From IMG/VR virus record IMGVR_UViG_3300025009_000068, positions 1 through 64,000 of that record: a DNA stretch of 64,000 nucleotides. One strand, written 5' to 3'. Within the stretch, counting starts at the first letter, position 1, and every line of letters starts with the position of its first letter. Source of the stretch: a virus. Below, in pieces: positions 25,753 through 35,608 of the stretch. Under the pieces are notes generated by a model. The model was not told the origin of the DNA. It searched no databases and worked only from the letters and a program-made list of their open reading frames with translations. Both the position numbers and the translations under genes were made by a program.

Positions 25753-27027
25753 CTACCCCTGCCGCAAAACAATCTCCCCGGAAAGCGGAGCACCATTCCC
25801 CATCAAGGACTTCCCCCCGGAAAGCTCGACCAGCTTTCTCAGCAATTCCGAAATCTCTCCAGCCTGCATCATGTCCATGGGAGGATCTTCACGATTAGCC
25901 GTTCTGCAGGGCACGTTTTTCGGGAATCCGCCTTGAAGGGGAGGGGCTTGCCTGTTCCCTGCGCCATAACCGCCTTCGCCATATCCTTCACCGTCGGCAC
26001 TCATGAGGCCCCTGCCCCTTCCAGGCATCATGCCGCCGCCGCCATCCATTATTCCGCCGCCGCCCCCTCCCCCGCCCTTCCACCGCCCCATCTGCTCCAT
26101 GGTCGCAGGATTTGGAACGATCATCCCGTCAGCGGGCGCAACGAACTCTTCCGGCCCGGCTTCACCGACAATATACCGCTCTCCTTCCCGAACCGGCCCG
26201 CCGTATTCCTTGAACAGCCCTGAAATGTTATTCCACATTCCCTGAAGCGACCCGCTCCCGCTCCCCGTGAGCTGATTCAATCCCTGCCCGAGCCCGTACA
26301 TGCTCTGCGCTCCGTATCCGGCCGCCGTATTTCCGAGGCTCGCGTACTGGCTCGCGGCATTTCCGGCGCCGGCCAGTGCCTGACCTTGAGTGTTCATGGC
26401 CATGTTCCCGACGTTACCGCTTGGAGAGGGATAGGCCAGCCCGCGCTTGATCCCGGCTGCCTGGATGCGCCTCCCCCAACTCACCTCATCCGCCTTATCC
26501 CGAGCCGTCGTTCTCGCCCCGGCGGTCATGGCTGATTGCGCGAGGTCCTGCTGTCTTTGCGCGTCGGCAAACCTCCCGGAATTCGGGTTGATGCCATACC
26601 GGCCAAGGGCGCGCCCGGATTGCTCCCGGGTGTTGTCGAAGCCCTGTGCAACATCGGCCGCGGCCTGGCCCATGAGTGTGTCATACTTCGGCTCTTCCTG
26701 CGCCTGCACCATGATCTTGTGCTCCAGCGGAAGCTGGTCGCGCATGTATGCCCTGGCCACTTGCTTTTGCATGGGAAGGTAGGTATTCAAATAGTCTTTC
26801 GAGAGCTGCCTTTGAATGGGAAGCTCGAATTTCTTCCAGTAATCCCATTGCTCCCCGGACTGCTCCATCATTTGCATGATCAGGGCTGCCTGGGCCTCAG
26901 TAAGCTCCTGCGACGCCCCGTACATATCATCGGCCATTCCCATAGCCTTCTTGCCGTTGAGATAGCTGAAAACCGAGCTTCCTATGGTTGCCGCGCCACT
27001 TATTGCTCCACCCCAGTCAAAGGCCAT
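25753..27027 (-). CDS. Putative internal/DNA-transfer virion protein
   Basis: A 424-residue protein with ATG after AGGGAGAAAGCTC. The N-terminus has a small hydrophobic Gly/Ala segment (ISGAATIGSSVFSYL), as in podovirus ejection proteins. A long helical Gln/Met-rich region follows, then a C-terminal segment with YIVGEAGPEEFVAPADG, a motif widespread in phage tail and internal proteins. After that comes a Gly-rich part (eight Gly in a row) with a QAPPLQGG sequence encoded by one copy of the dispersed DNA motif. Order and composition suggest a T7 gp14/P22-like ejection protein; exact homology is not shown. Confidence 0.6.
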   Translation of the reverse strand: MAFDWGGAISGAATIGSSVFSYLNGKKAMGMADDMYGASQELTEAQAALIMQMMEQSGEQWDYWKKFELPIQRQLSKDYLNTYLPMQKQVARAYMRDQLPLEHKIMVQAQEEPKYDTLMGQAAADVAQGFDNTREQSGRALGRYGINPNSGRFADAQRQQDLAQSAMTAGARTTARDKADEVSWGRRIQAAGIKRGLAYPSPSGNVGNMAMNTQGQALAGAGNAASQYASLGNTAAGYGAQSMYGLGQGLNQLTGSGSGSLQGMWNNISGLFKEYGGPVREGERYIVGEAGPEEFVAPADGMIVPNPATMEQMGRWKGGGGGGGGIMDGGGGMMPGRGRGLMSADGEGYGEGGYGAGNRQAPPLQGGFPKNVPCRTANREDPPMDMMQAGEISELLRKLVELSGGKSLMGNGAPLSGEIVLRQG

Positions 27028-27093
27028 GAGCTTTCTCCCTTTTTATTCAAATAATGAGTCGGTCCGGTCAAGAATTGTTACCAGAAGGCTTTC

Positions 27094-27975
27094 TTACCAA
27101 GTAGATCCGCCATCACCCTCGTCACCGGCCCCCTGGCTGTTTCCAGCACCTATGCTTCCTTCCCCGAACCCACCCATGTCTCCGCTGAGTCCGCCATATC
27201 CCTCTCCATAACTCCCTCCACCGCCAAACCCGCTCACACCGGCAACGCCGGCCGCCCCGCCAAATCCTTCGCCAAGTCCGTACCCCCCGAGGTCCTCGCC
27301 GGCAATCGCGGGATCGAAACCAAATCCCATCTTATCGGCAAGCATCCCGACCATTCCAAGTATCCCCGAAACAGGGGTTCCTCCGAACACGCCGAAGCCC
27401 ATTGGATCCATTGCGGCAATCGTGCTCGGCTTATCGACGTTGGTTTTATCAAAGTCTTTTTGCTGCGAATATGAAGCGGCTTGGGATAATGCGCCAAAGC
27501 CTCCGAGGTTGGATAAGGCCCCGAACGCCCCCTGAAGCCCTGAATGAATGTCGCCAATAACCCCACCATAATCTTCCGCGCTATGATGCCCCGGAATCCC
27601 GGCATCAAGGTCCCCGTCAAGATCACCGGTTGCACCCGGCCCGGAAAGCCCTCCGCCAACCCCGGCACTAAAAGATAAGGGATCTATTTGCGCCCTACTT
27701 TGAGAAGCCACACCTCCGGAAGTGCCAACTCCACCTCCAGATCCACCTCCAACTCCACCATCAGTACCCACTCCGCTCCACTGAGAAGCAGACCGATTCT
27801 GCACCAGCCCGATCCCGCCAGTCCTTCCGCCACCCCCACCCGCCGCACCACCCGCCGCACCACCCGCCGCACCACCCTGCCCGGTCAGTCCGCCCATGAG
27901 CCCCGGCATTGGAGGAACCTCACTCGTGTACCGATTCATGAAGTCTGCTTGGAGATTCGGAATCGTAGTCGCCAT
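27094..27975 (-). CDS. Gly-rich virion-associated protein
   Basis: A 293-residue protein with ATG after AAAGGATTCCCC. It is extremely Gly-rich, with GGAAGGAAGGAAGGGGG near the N-terminus and repeated GGGS-like tracts. A short helical part around residues 135-185 (LSQAASYSQQKDFDKT) is the only ordered-looking segment. Nothing identifies an enzyme. It is in the run of tail/internal protein genes, so a flexible linker or internal virion role is likely (inference). Confidence 0.55.
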   Translation of the reverse strand: MATTIPNLQADFMNRYTSEVPPMPGLMGGLTGQGGAAGGAAGGAAGGGGGRTGGIGLVQNRSASQWSGVGTDGGVGGGSGGGVGTSGGVASQSRAQIDPLSFSAGVGGGLSGPGATGDLDGDLDAGIPGHHSAEDYGGVIGDIHSGLQGAFGALSNLGGFGALSQAASYSQQKDFDKTNVDKPSTIAAMDPMGFGVFGGTPVSGILGMVGMLADKMGFGFDPAIAGEDLGGYGLGEGFGGAAGVAGVSGFGGGGSYGEGYGGLSGDMGGFGEGSIGAGNSQGAGDEGDGGSTW

Positions 27976-28029
27976 GAAGGGGAATCCTTTCTTTTGTGGT
28001 GAAACTATAAAATTCAGGTCTCTTGAGCC

Positions 28030-28977
28030 TTATTTAGCATCCGCAGTCTTCATCCCAAATCCGTCAACCTGGATCGTGAATCCAACATCGAGAAGCACGG
28101 CATCGCTTCCGTAAGTGTCGTCGCCATCCAGAGAATCCCGGAAGACCCTGAAAACTATCTTGGACCTGACCAGTATGCCGCTCCCGGAGACGGCGGCGAA
28201 TGCTGCCCGCTCTGGCTGCCATGCGGTTCCGGATGATGAAGAAACGACATCGATAGTCGTTGGAGCCGCGAAAGCCTCTCCGTCATTCTGCCAGGAATAC
28301 TCGAGCTGCCATTTAACATCCCCGGCCCCGGCAACCGCCGGCATCCAGGAAACAAACGGGATGACATCCGACCCTTCCAAATATCTTCCGGGAAGGAGGA
28401 TTTCTCCGTGAAGCTCCTCTAGCGCGCCGGCCCCGTCGAAGCCGACCCCTATGCAGCTCCCGGCCGCAAACACCGGAACGAGCCCGGCCGCTACCGCTGG
28501 TGCTATCGGGCCGGAAAGGGAAAGGCCGGACACGGAAATGTCCTCGAAAGCTACGGCGCCCTCGGAGAGCTCCACGTTCCCTTCCTCGCCAATCATTACC
28601 CCTGGGATCACGTCAACGGCCCCGCTCTCCCTGTTTACGAAGAGGATCTTTCCGGCATTCTCGGTCCCGGTTTCAAACTCAACATCCTCTAAATCCAAGA
28701 TCCTCATCTCGGACAATCTCTTGTCCGTGGATTCCTTGGTGTAATACGTTTCTTCGTGGCCGTGATCGGTTTCGGCTTTCCCAGACAGTGCCTGGTTGAC
28801 GGATTCAAGCGATTCAACAAACTCGGCATAGCTCTGGTACTTTTCACCGGAATCGGAGGCGCGGTCTCCAAACAGGATCTCGGCCCTCTCCTTCAAGGCT
28901 GTGAGGATGCGGCGAACATCGGGATCTATATTGAGCGGGATGTTTCCGATTGATTTTATCTTGGTGATTTTTGCCAT
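28030..28977 (-). CDS. Putative tail/fibre-associated structural protein
   Basis: A 315-residue protein. The N-terminus is charged and basic, followed by a coiled region with a fibre-like ALSGKAETDHGHEETYY. Residues ~90-190 are beta-rich acidic (EDVEFETGTENAGKILFVN), a pattern common in phage fibre shafts. The C-terminal third is a beta domain (DVKWQLEYSWQNDGEAF) of a type seen in phage structural proteins. The initiation site has a purine-rich GGGGAAGAACG but a long spacing. Probably a fibre or baseplate-like accessory of the short tail. Confidence 0.5.
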   Translation of the reverse strand: MAKITKIKSIGNIPLNIDPDVRRILTALKERAEILFGDRASDSGEKYQSYAEFVESLESVNQALSGKAETDHGHEETYYTKESTDKRLSEMRILDLEDVEFETGTENAGKILFVNRESGAVDVIPGVMIGEEGNVELSEGAVAFEDISVSGLSLSGPIAPAVAAGLVPVFAAGSCIGVGFDGAGALEELHGEILLPGRYLEGSDVIPFVSWMPAVAGAGDVKWQLEYSWQNDGEAFAAPTTIDVVSSSSGTAWQPERAAFAAVSGSGILVRSKIVFRVFRDSLDGDDTYGSDAVLLDVGFTIQVDGFGMKTADAK

Positions 28978-29025
28978 GATTTATCGTTCTTCCCCTTCAT
29001 CACTCCACTCCACTCCACTCCACTC

Positions 29026-31464
29026 CTACCCTCCAACCTGCACAAGCTCCTCGATGCTGGTAGCAAGACGAACTTCATCGACGTCGATATCGCTCACAAT
29101 ACTGATCTTCCCTTTCCTCCCCCGATACTTTCCGGGAAGGCGGAAGGGCGTGTTCGCTGAAACCATCTTCTGATACTTGAGCTTGAGCACGCTCCCGCCA
29201 CGATCTGCCACAAACAGCCTGAAAAGCAACGTCGGGTCATCGGCCATCTCGACCGGAACATCTTTCAGCTTATCATCATTCACGGCCACGTCATTCATAT
29301 CAAAAGCGTCTATGGACCCGCCCACCCCCTCATCACTATCCATGAGCGCCTCATTCGCGGCAATGACGGCATCCCGGTACGCATCATAAGCGGCCCGCTT
29401 CGCCGCCGGCACCGGATCTCCATAGTCTGCAACCACCTTCGCGGCCCCGAAGTTTACGAGCCCAGGAAACTCATGAACCTTACTTGTCCAAGTGCAGAGC
29501 ATGTTTTGCGTCTCGTGGCCGTCGAGCTTCCGGATCACATAATTCCCCGAGATCTTCTGAACCACGTAAAGGAGACCTTCTTCATGGCTCAAGTATCCTG
29601 CAAGGGAATGATCAAGACGAATGAGCGTTCCCTCAGAGATTCCACCTCCAATAAGGAAACCTTCCCCGCTGTCTCCGCTGTCTCCGCTGCCAAGCCCGCC
29701 GGTCCCGCTCTGTATCATGTCAATATACACGGATTTTATCAGGCTCGACCCGATGGCACGCATCCCTATCCCGTGGCTTCCAATCGATCCGGAGATCTCT
29801 CCTTCACCGAAATAGACCTCAATATTATCCGCTCTCCTGGCTTCCTGGTCGGCCATGAAATTCAGATCGAAATCATAATCATGGTATGCCACATAGTTCT
29901 GATTCAAAAAGAACGAAAGCATGGTCTCTGGCTGCATCATGCGCCACTCGCGCTCCCTGAAAATATCATTCGTTGCAACCCTTGCTCCCCCGGGCCCCAC
30001 TACCAGAACCCCGTCAACCGTAGGGAAGAACACCCCGCTTTCCGTTGTCACCATCCCGCGCTTCGAAAGGCACGGCTTCTGAATGGAGTTGTCGTCAAAG
30101 GCCATGGATGCCGGATCGAGACCGGTGTAGAGCAGGGTCTCCTTGTCGGTTCCGATCACGATGGTGTTTCCCGATGACCCGATTGCAACAATGGATGAAT
30201 TGACCGTCTCCCGGTATCCGGACGGCCAAGCGTAGCACTTGTACGGCACGCACAGGCACAGCTCGTTCGAGTTTTCTCCCTGCCTGAATCCGGCCATGCC
30301 TCCTCCTGGAAGGGGGATGATGCCTATCAAGTCTTCGGGCGGAGGAAGGTAAGTGGACGTGGCAAGGACCTCCCCGAGGTCGGCCGACAAGATCACGTCC
30401 CTGTATGTGGTGTCAGCGACGTCGATTTCATCAACAAACTGATAGACCGCTGCCGACGACCCCGTGTTTACCCGATAGATCCTTCGCTTCGTTATGTGAT
30501 GCTCTGCGCTCAGCGCAACGGATTCCTCGGCGTCGTTCTCGTAGGTGTCAACGAACCCCGAAACATCAACATACCGCTGCCATCCAGCTTCGATATCGTC
30601 GTCTTCCAGGTTGTTGGGATCCGGGTCGGACTCAGCCAGGCGGATAATGATGGAAGTCCCGGTCCATGCCCACTCGCCAACACGAAGCTCGCCGGCGACT
30701 CCATTCCGAAGATAAGCCGCCCCCTTCACGGAAACAGATGACGGAATGAGGTCGAGGGACCCGACAAACCGCCACTCATCAGTCCCGCTGGCAGTGGCCG
30801 CCCATAGCCCCGTTGTGGCATTCAGGCTTTCTTTTCTGTCTGTACCGGCCCAATGATCGATTATCCTCGAAGGAGGGGATTCCGCCCCTTCCTCGCCCCA
30901 ACTGTTGACGTTGGTATAGACGTAGGCGATGGATTGTTGCTCATCGGTAACGCGCTCTATTTTCTCGGGCTCTCCTCCAAGGCATATGGCGTGATATCCG
31001 ACAGCCGACATGCCGATCCCGCCCTTAACGGAATTCTTGTCTATCTTGTAGAGCATTTCCCGCTCGACGATGGGGGCCTTGTCCGGGCGCGGGACTCCAA
31101 GCCGGTAGGATGTGAGGCTTGTTGATGCCGCGGTGTGCCCCGTGATCATGGTGGAATCGAAAATGCGGGGAACGTCCATCCCGGTGACGTAGGTTCTATC
31201 GTCCACGTCGGCTAACGGGCTCTTCACCACGTTCACATCGGAAGTCCAATAGAGCCAGTACGGAGCGGAGCCGAATTTGTAAATGGAGAGCGGTGGAGAA
31301 GCAAGGGTGCCAAGGTTCAGGATATCGACATAGTTCCGGAGCGGCATGATCTTCCCGGAGTAAAGCTTGCAGTTCTTCGCATAGGTCGCCTGATTGTTGG
31401 CAAGGTCTTTCGGGGAGAGGCGCGGGACCTCGCCCGAGAATCCCTTGAACACGAGAGTTGCCAT
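29026..31464 (-). CDS. Tail tube/nozzle-like protein (T7 gp12-like position)
   Basis: An 812-residue, beta-rich protein. I chose the ATG at 31464 (MATLVFKGF) because AAGGAAGGAG lies upstream and the short extension beyond it is not conserved-looking. The N-terminal GEVPRLSPKDLANNQATYAKN, with an aromatic-rich part after it, resembles large podovirus tail proteins that form the nozzle. Length and location after the adaptor-like genes fit tail tubular protein B of T7-like phages. No enzymatic motif is seen. The C-terminus contains repeated beta segments. Confidence 0.6.
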   Translation of the reverse strand: MATLVFKGFSGEVPRLSPKDLANNQATYAKNCKLYSGKIMPLRNYVDILNLGTLASPPLSIYKFGSAPYWLYWTSDVNVVKSPLADVDDRTYVTGMDVPRIFDSTMITGHTAASTSLTSYRLGVPRPDKAPIVEREMLYKIDKNSVKGGIGMSAVGYHAICLGGEPEKIERVTDEQQSIAYVYTNVNSWGEEGAESPPSRIIDHWAGTDRKESLNATTGLWAATASGTDEWRFVGSLDLIPSSVSVKGAAYLRNGVAGELRVGEWAWTGTSIIIRLAESDPDPNNLEDDDIEAGWQRYVDVSGFVDTYENDAEESVALSAEHHITKRRIYRVNTGSSAAVYQFVDEIDVADTTYRDVILSADLGEVLATSTYLPPPEDLIGIIPLPGGGMAGFRQGENSNELCLCVPYKCYAWPSGYRETVNSSIVAIGSSGNTIVIGTDKETLLYTGLDPASMAFDDNSIQKPCLSKRGMVTTESGVFFPTVDGVLVVGPGGARVATNDIFREREWRMMQPETMLSFFLNQNYVAYHDYDFDLNFMADQEARRADNIEVYFGEGEISGSIGSHGIGMRAIGSSLIKSVYIDMIQSGTGGLGSGDSGDSGEGFLIGGGISEGTLIRLDHSLAGYLSHEEGLLYVVQKISGNYVIRKLDGHETQNMLCTWTSKVHEFPGLVNFGAAKVVADYGDPVPAAKRAAYDAYRDAVIAANEALMDSDEGVGGSIDAFDMNDVAVNDDKLKDVPVEMADDPTLLFRLFVADRGGSVLKLKYQKMVSANTPFRLPGKYRGRKGKISIVSDIDVDEVRLATSIEELVQVGG

Positions 31465-31570
31465 GAAGGTGGGTGCTCCTTCCTTCCAAGGATTGATCCA
31501 GTCAAGAATTGATCCAGTCAAGAATTGATCGATCAAGGATTTATTGCGCTGAACTACCTCTTGCCTCGAG

Positions 31571-32131
31571 CTACTTCTTGATCACCCGAACATAGATGGT
31601 GAATGTCCCAAGGGTAATGGGCGCCCCGGTGTCGTTCCGCAGAATGTAATGAGCGGTGTTGGCCGATTCTATGTAGTAGCTCGGCTTCATGCCCTGAAGA
31701 TCGACGCTTGCCGATGCGATCACGAAATCACCAAGCTCGGCCTCTGCTACTGCAATATCAACTCCGAGCTCGGCACCGCTTGCAATGGCTCCAGGCGTCC
31801 AGGACTTCGTTTCCACTTCAAGGCCCTGCAGGATCGTGTCGAGGTCGGAAGCCGTGAGCCTGCCTTCGATCAATACGCCGGCCGCCCATGCCCTGGCTTC
31901 CGTGCCCTGCTGGCCCCTGGAAACCGTAAAGGTGTTGCTCGTCCTTGCGGTGCATTTCATGATCTCCCTGTTGCCATCCTCGTCTTCCAGGGTGATCCAC
32001 ATGATTTCGCCCGAGCCTATGGCATAGAACTTACTTGCGTCTCCGGACTGGCATTGAAGGCTTGCCGCCGATCTCGTTATGGCGTTCAGAAGGGTGGATA
32101 CCGCAAAGTTTTTGAATCGTGTCTTTGGCAT
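31571..32131 (-). CDS. Tail-attachment module protein
   Basis: A 186-residue protein with ATG after AAAGGACAACATTCA. Its central part (TVSRGQQGTEARAW ... EGRLTASDLDTIL) is clearly related to the N-terminal module of the tailspike at 6128-8794 (TVERGKEGTVAREW ... CRLTSSIIEDKL). The shared module suggests that this protein and the spike bind the same virion partner or each other. The C-terminus is beta-rich (YYIESANTAHYILRND). I infer an adaptor or short fibre role. Confidence 0.6.
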   Translation of the reverse strand: MPKTRFKNFAVSTLLNAITRSAASLQCQSGDASKFYAIGSGEIMWITLEDEDGNREIMKCTARTSNTFTVSRGQQGTEARAWAAGVLIEGRLTASDLDTILQGLEVETKSWTPGAIASGAELGVDIAVAEAELGDFVIASASVDLQGMKPSYYIESANTAHYILRNDTGAPITLGTFTIYVRVIKK

Positions 32132-32223
32132 TGAATGTTGTCCTTTGCTTTGAAGGGAGGGGCAGTAGTGGTTGTGGTGATGGTGTTGATGGTGAAATTA
32201 AAAATGATGGATCATGGTTTTCG

Positions 32224-32901
32224 TTACCACCGCATCATCTTGGCCTGCCTGGATCGCTTGACATGGCCCACATCGACGGTATGTCTCGCCATGGCTACCC
32301 CGTCTTGAAAGATCGTTTCGTAGTACACGGCAAGCTTGATGTCGCTCCAGTCTGCCTTTGGGATTTTCATGAGGCGTGAGATGGCTCCTGCTGCGATGGT
32401 TTCTAGCCAGTCATTGTAAACGACGTCTCCAACCGCCGTGGCAACAGCCGACGGCTTGAGTGCGGCCTCAACCTCGATAATGTCTGCCGTCGCTTCGTCG
32501 GGAGGAACATAAAGCCTGATGGTTCCTTGAGTCTCGACAAGGTATTGCGTGGGTGTCCCGCTCTCCGCTGATTCCCAGTTCGGAAGGAGATGATCGAGGA
32601 CCTCTCTAGCCGCGGCATCTATGTCGTTCCCGTCATACCTTACCTTCGTTGGAACCACGACCTCCGTTCCGGCATCCACGAGAAGCGTGTACGTCGGCTG
32701 ATCCACGACCGAGGTGAGGGGGCCGAGCCAGTCACGCCATATCGTTGACATGCGGCAAAACTCACGACATGCGTTCCTTATGGCATTTAGAGCTATAACC
32801 ACCGGACACCCAGGGACGTGCGGCAAGACTTCCGGAAGGAAGAGATCGAAGGATACCGACCCTATCGGAGTTACTGATGTTCCCGACCCTGTTCCGCCCA
32901 T
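32224..32901 (-). CDS. Tail adaptor-like protein
   Basis: A 225-residue protein starting after GGAGGATAGTATATAA. The pattern FLPEVLPHVPGCPVVIALNAIRNACREFCRMST and a later VEAALKPSA..VYNDWLETIAAGAISRLM is characteristic of tail adaptor/tail tubular A-like proteins: alternating helices, and a conserved aromatic near ETIAAGA. Another adaptor-like gene lies at 38796. Two such proteins could form successive rings between portal and tail. Assigned by pattern and position only. Confidence 0.6.
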   Translation of the reverse strand: MGGTGSGTSVTPIGSVSFDLFLPEVLPHVPGCPVVIALNAIRNACREFCRMSTIWRDWLGPLTSVVDQPTYTLLVDAGTEVVVPTKVRYDGNDIDAAAREVLDHLLPNWESAESGTPTQYLVETQGTIRLYVPPDEATADIIEVEAALKPSAVATAVGDVVYNDWLETIAAGAISRLMKIPKADWSDIKLAVYYETIFQDGVAMARHTVDVGHVKRSRQAKMMRW

Positions 32902-32944
32902 TTATATACTATCCTCCATCTGCACTGGTTCACATCCTCCCATT

Positions 32945-33541
32945 CTAAGAAACAACCTCGGTATCGGGATTCGGAGCGAAGTTGTACCCGCTCTTCTGCC
33001 GCCACACATAGACCGTTCCCGCGTCCAGGTTGAATGTAATTGTCCCGGTTTGGTCGGTTCTTCCGGATGCGACTACGTTGTTCCCGGCCTCGTCCGTTGA
33101 AATCCATACATCCACGTCTGCGATGGGAGCCCCGGAAACAGAGTTCGTGATGGTGTACGGCCAGGAGATAGCGCCGGACCCGGAGAGGTTTCCTCCGGTC
33201 GCCGCAAGGTTGAGCTTGGCGGCAACTGTCCCGGCTGTCGCACTCACACTCACGGCTGTCGTCAGTAGAGTTTGAGCCGCGAGAGCTACGTCCCCGGTGC
33301 CGATTGGCTTGTATGCTTCATCTGCCGCATCCGTGCCGGCGTAGCAATAGCCGACGTATTCCTTGGAGAGGTCGTATCCGGCATAGGTGTAGACGTACCA
33401 CCCCGATCCCTTCTCGGTCATTGCCGCCGCATTCACGACCACGGAGCCGTCGGAGATATCTCGCAGGGTGATTGTTGGAGACAGTCCCTCTAGGGGGACA
33501 CCGGAACTTGTAAAGTATGCTCGGAAATCGTTGTATGCCAT
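32945..33541 (-). CDS. Structural protein with carboxypeptidase-regulatory-like domain
   Basis: A 198-residue beta-rich protein. Residues 1-70 (FRAYFTSSGVPLEGLSPTITLRD ... GWYVYTYAG) resemble N-terminal domains of phage fibre/baseplate proteins. Residues ~130-195 (SVSGAPIADVDVWISTDEAG, TGTITFNLDAGTVYVW) fit a carboxypeptidase-regulatory or SpaA-like Ig fold with its typical GxPxxxVxV. No signal peptide. Likely a tail decoration or fibre connector. Confidence 0.6.
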   Translation of the reverse strand: MAYNDFRAYFTSSGVPLEGLSPTITLRDISDGSVVVNAAAMTEKGSGWYVYTYAGYDLSKEYVGYCYAGTDAADEAYKPIGTGDVALAAQTLLTTAVSVSATAGTVAAKLNLAATGGNLSGSGAISWPYTITNSVSGAPIADVDVWISTDEAGNNVVASGRTDQTGTITFNLDAGTVYVWRQKSGYNFAPNPDTEVVS

Positions 33542-33571
33542 AGTAGGTGCTTCCCCTCTCTTCCTCTATTT

Positions 33572-34291
33572 CTATTTATCCACTGCGCCAGACAACAAAA
33601 CATCCACCGCTTTTCGCTCTCCGCTATCCCGCAAATGCACTGGCGCCCACATAGCCACACCCGCGCACCCGAGAGCCGTCACTCGCCTGATCTGAGCGGC
33701 CAAGTGCGGCAGCCAGCCGGTCTCGGTAATCCTGTAATCTTTGTGGACTGCAAGCCCGACCATAGTGCGCGACAAGTCCACCTGTGTTCTGTATCGCCGC
33801 AAAAATACCTGCATGGTGATTGGATCGCCCTCCTTAATGTAGAGTTCAGGGCTCACCCAATCGAACAGGTTGTAAAGCAATTTCACCGTCGGCGCATCCG
33901 TGAAGTCATGCAGGCAATATCCCGCCCAGGCGTGGAGCAGCATGTGAGGATATCTCTCCCGGTAGGCCGTGATTGCGGTCTTGATGGCCGTTCGTTGAAC
34001 AGGAGTATACTTTCCAAGGCAGAATTCATCCAGGCTCAGACCGTCCACGGGATGCCCCTCCGTGGCCTCGATCATAGCTGCCAGGAGTGCGCCGTCAGTA
34101 GCCAGGAGGGTCGATACTTCTGGGACTGTGTGCAGGATGATCTTTCCTTTGTCGCGAAAGTGCTGCTTCTGCTCGGGCGTGGCATGAGCGATGCGAGAGC
34201 AGATGATCCCAGGAGAATCCATCTCAAGCTCGGTGCAGTCTGCCGGTAACATCCAGTGAGTCACCGGCCATGAATATGAAAGAATTGGCAT
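33572..34291 (-). CDS. Putative TIM-barrel glycoside hydrolase-like protein
   Basis: A 239-residue protein; ATG at 34291 chosen because AAAGGA lies just upstream. It shows alternating beta/alpha segments with conserved-looking tips: KIILHTVPEV, then DGLSLDEFCLG (acidic pair at a strand end, as for catalytic Asp/Glu in GH families), then LLHAWAGYCL, WVSPELYIKEG, and ALGCAGVAMWAP. This fits a (beta/alpha)8 barrel such as the putative glycosidase domains found in tail-associated depolymerases. It lies among spike genes with no signal peptide of its own. The family is not certain. Confidence 0.5.
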   Translation of the reverse strand: MPILSYSWPVTHWMLPADCTELEMDSPGIICSRIAHATPEQKQHFRDKGKIILHTVPEVSTLLATDGALLAAMIEATEGHPVDGLSLDEFCLGKYTPVQRTAIKTAITAYRERYPHMLLHAWAGYCLHDFTDAPTVKLLYNLFDWVSPELYIKEGDPITMQVFLRRYRTQVDLSRTMVGLAVHKDYRITETGWLPHLAAQIRRVTALGCAGVAMWAPVHLRDSGERKAVDVLLSGAVDK

Positions 34292-34304
34292 GGAATATCC
34301 TTTC

Positions 34305-35597
34305 TTAAAACATAATGACCGCATTGAGTAGCCGGTATGTGATCTCCAGCTTGGGGCGATTCGTGGGCGTGGCATCACCCGAAGCATAGAAAATGTATTG
34401 ATCATCCGTCTCTGTATCCATCTTCAATAGCCACCCGTTTCCTAAATCCATGCCGCCCGTAGTATTCGGAGTGATATTGATAATGACTACGCTGCCGACA
34501 GCCTGAGTCGCCGTCACTGACGCAGTTCCAATGTCTGTTTGCTCACAATCGTTAGCACCGAAACCACCTGCTGTTTGCCAGTTATTTGCAGTGGAATATA
34601 CGGTCCATGTCACCTGATTAAATACGACTACTCTTTTTAGGCGAAACAACCTCAATGTCCGGGCATTGCTAGAATAGTCACCCGAAACCGTAAGTTTCAA
34701 TGACGATGACACTATCTTAATGCTTTTAGGAACACCAGAAAGATCAAGTTTTATTGCACTTCTAGCGGCTCCAGATCCGGCATTAATCTCTCCGGCCTGA
34801 ATGCCTCCTTGGTAGTTGCTAGAAACATCGGAATCGCGGAACATCGCTTCATGCAATGTGGAATTGTCGGGCTGTAAGGTGAAGGTAGGATCAACCACCG
34901 GCCTCGACATCCCCGCAAGATCCGGCAAGAGAAACAAGATGTAACTCTGACCATCAACACTCACAAACTGCGACTGGATCTCCCTCACGTCTACCGGATT
35001 GGCGGCGTCATAGGCCACGGGCCTTCGTAGCACCATCACGACTTTCTCGCCGTCGAGGATCTGGTTACCTGAACGAGTCAATCCCTGAATACCAACTGGG
35101 AAGGCGAACTTCCCAGTTGGGGGCACGTAGCCTCCCTTGAGCTCAATGTCCAGTTTCAGATAGTGTCCGGCATGGGTAATACTCATGTCCGCTTCGGGCC
35201 TGGTCCAGGTCATCCGGTTCCCGCTTCGTTGCGCCCCCGACCACGGGACTTTCACCCAATTGGCAGCAGGCTTGACGTAGGGACATCCGATTTCTATGTA
35301 CTTATTCAGATCCCTCGTAGGATGAATCCGCCTCATTCCGTCGTCGGCGATGGTCGTCATGAGCTTCGACTTCGTTACGGCATGTGGTCTTGCACCGTCG
35401 CCCGAGTCTTTCCAATTCGTCTCGATCCGATTCCACTTCCCGGCTTCCTCGTAGGCTATGGGCGCAGAGTGGATCGTCATCTTGCGGAGTCCGCCGCCAA
35501 GATTCTCGGTCTCGGCGAATTCGCCCACAACGTCGGCGGCATGAACCGGCAAGGCGAGAAGCAATATCCAAAATGCTATTCTCAGAAACATGATCAT
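34305..35597 (-). CDS. Exported DNRLRE-type adhesin-like protein
   Basis: A 430-residue protein. ATG at 35597 follows GGGAGAAGATA. Residues 1-20 are a compact signal peptide (FLRIAFWILLLALPVHA, cleavage before ADVV). The first half is a beta domain with several tryptophans (KWNRIETNWKDSG). The C-terminal ~190 residues match the DNRLRE/CBM96-like pattern seen in surface proteins: DSDVSSNYQGG, then a KLDLSGVP, then a LRLFRLKR and NQVTWT ... NNWQTAGG. This domain type is linked to carbohydrate binding. Together with adjacent spikes it probably helps in host recognition. Confidence 0.65.
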   Translation of the reverse strand: MIMFLRIAFWILLLALPVHAADVVGEFAETENLGGGLRKMTIHSAPIAYEEAGKWNRIETNWKDSGDGARPHAVTKSKLMTTIADDGMRRIHPTRDLNKYIEIGCPYVKPAANWVKVPWSGAQRSGNRMTWTRPEADMSITHAGHYLKLDIELKGGYVPPTGKFAFPVGIQGLTRSGNQILDGEKVVMVLRRPVAYDAANPVDVREIQSQFVSVDGQSYILFLLPDLAGMSRPVVDPTFTLQPDNSTLHEAMFRDSDVSSNYQGGIQAGEINAGSGAARSAIKLDLSGVPKSIKIVSSSLKLTVSGDYSSNARTLRLFRLKRVVVFNQVTWTVYSTANNWQTAGGFGANDCEQTDIGTASVTATQAVGSVVIINITPNTTGGMDLGNGWLLKMDTETDDQYIFYASGDATPTNRPKLEITYRLLNAVIMF

Positions 35598-35608
35598 TAT
35601 CTTCTCCC

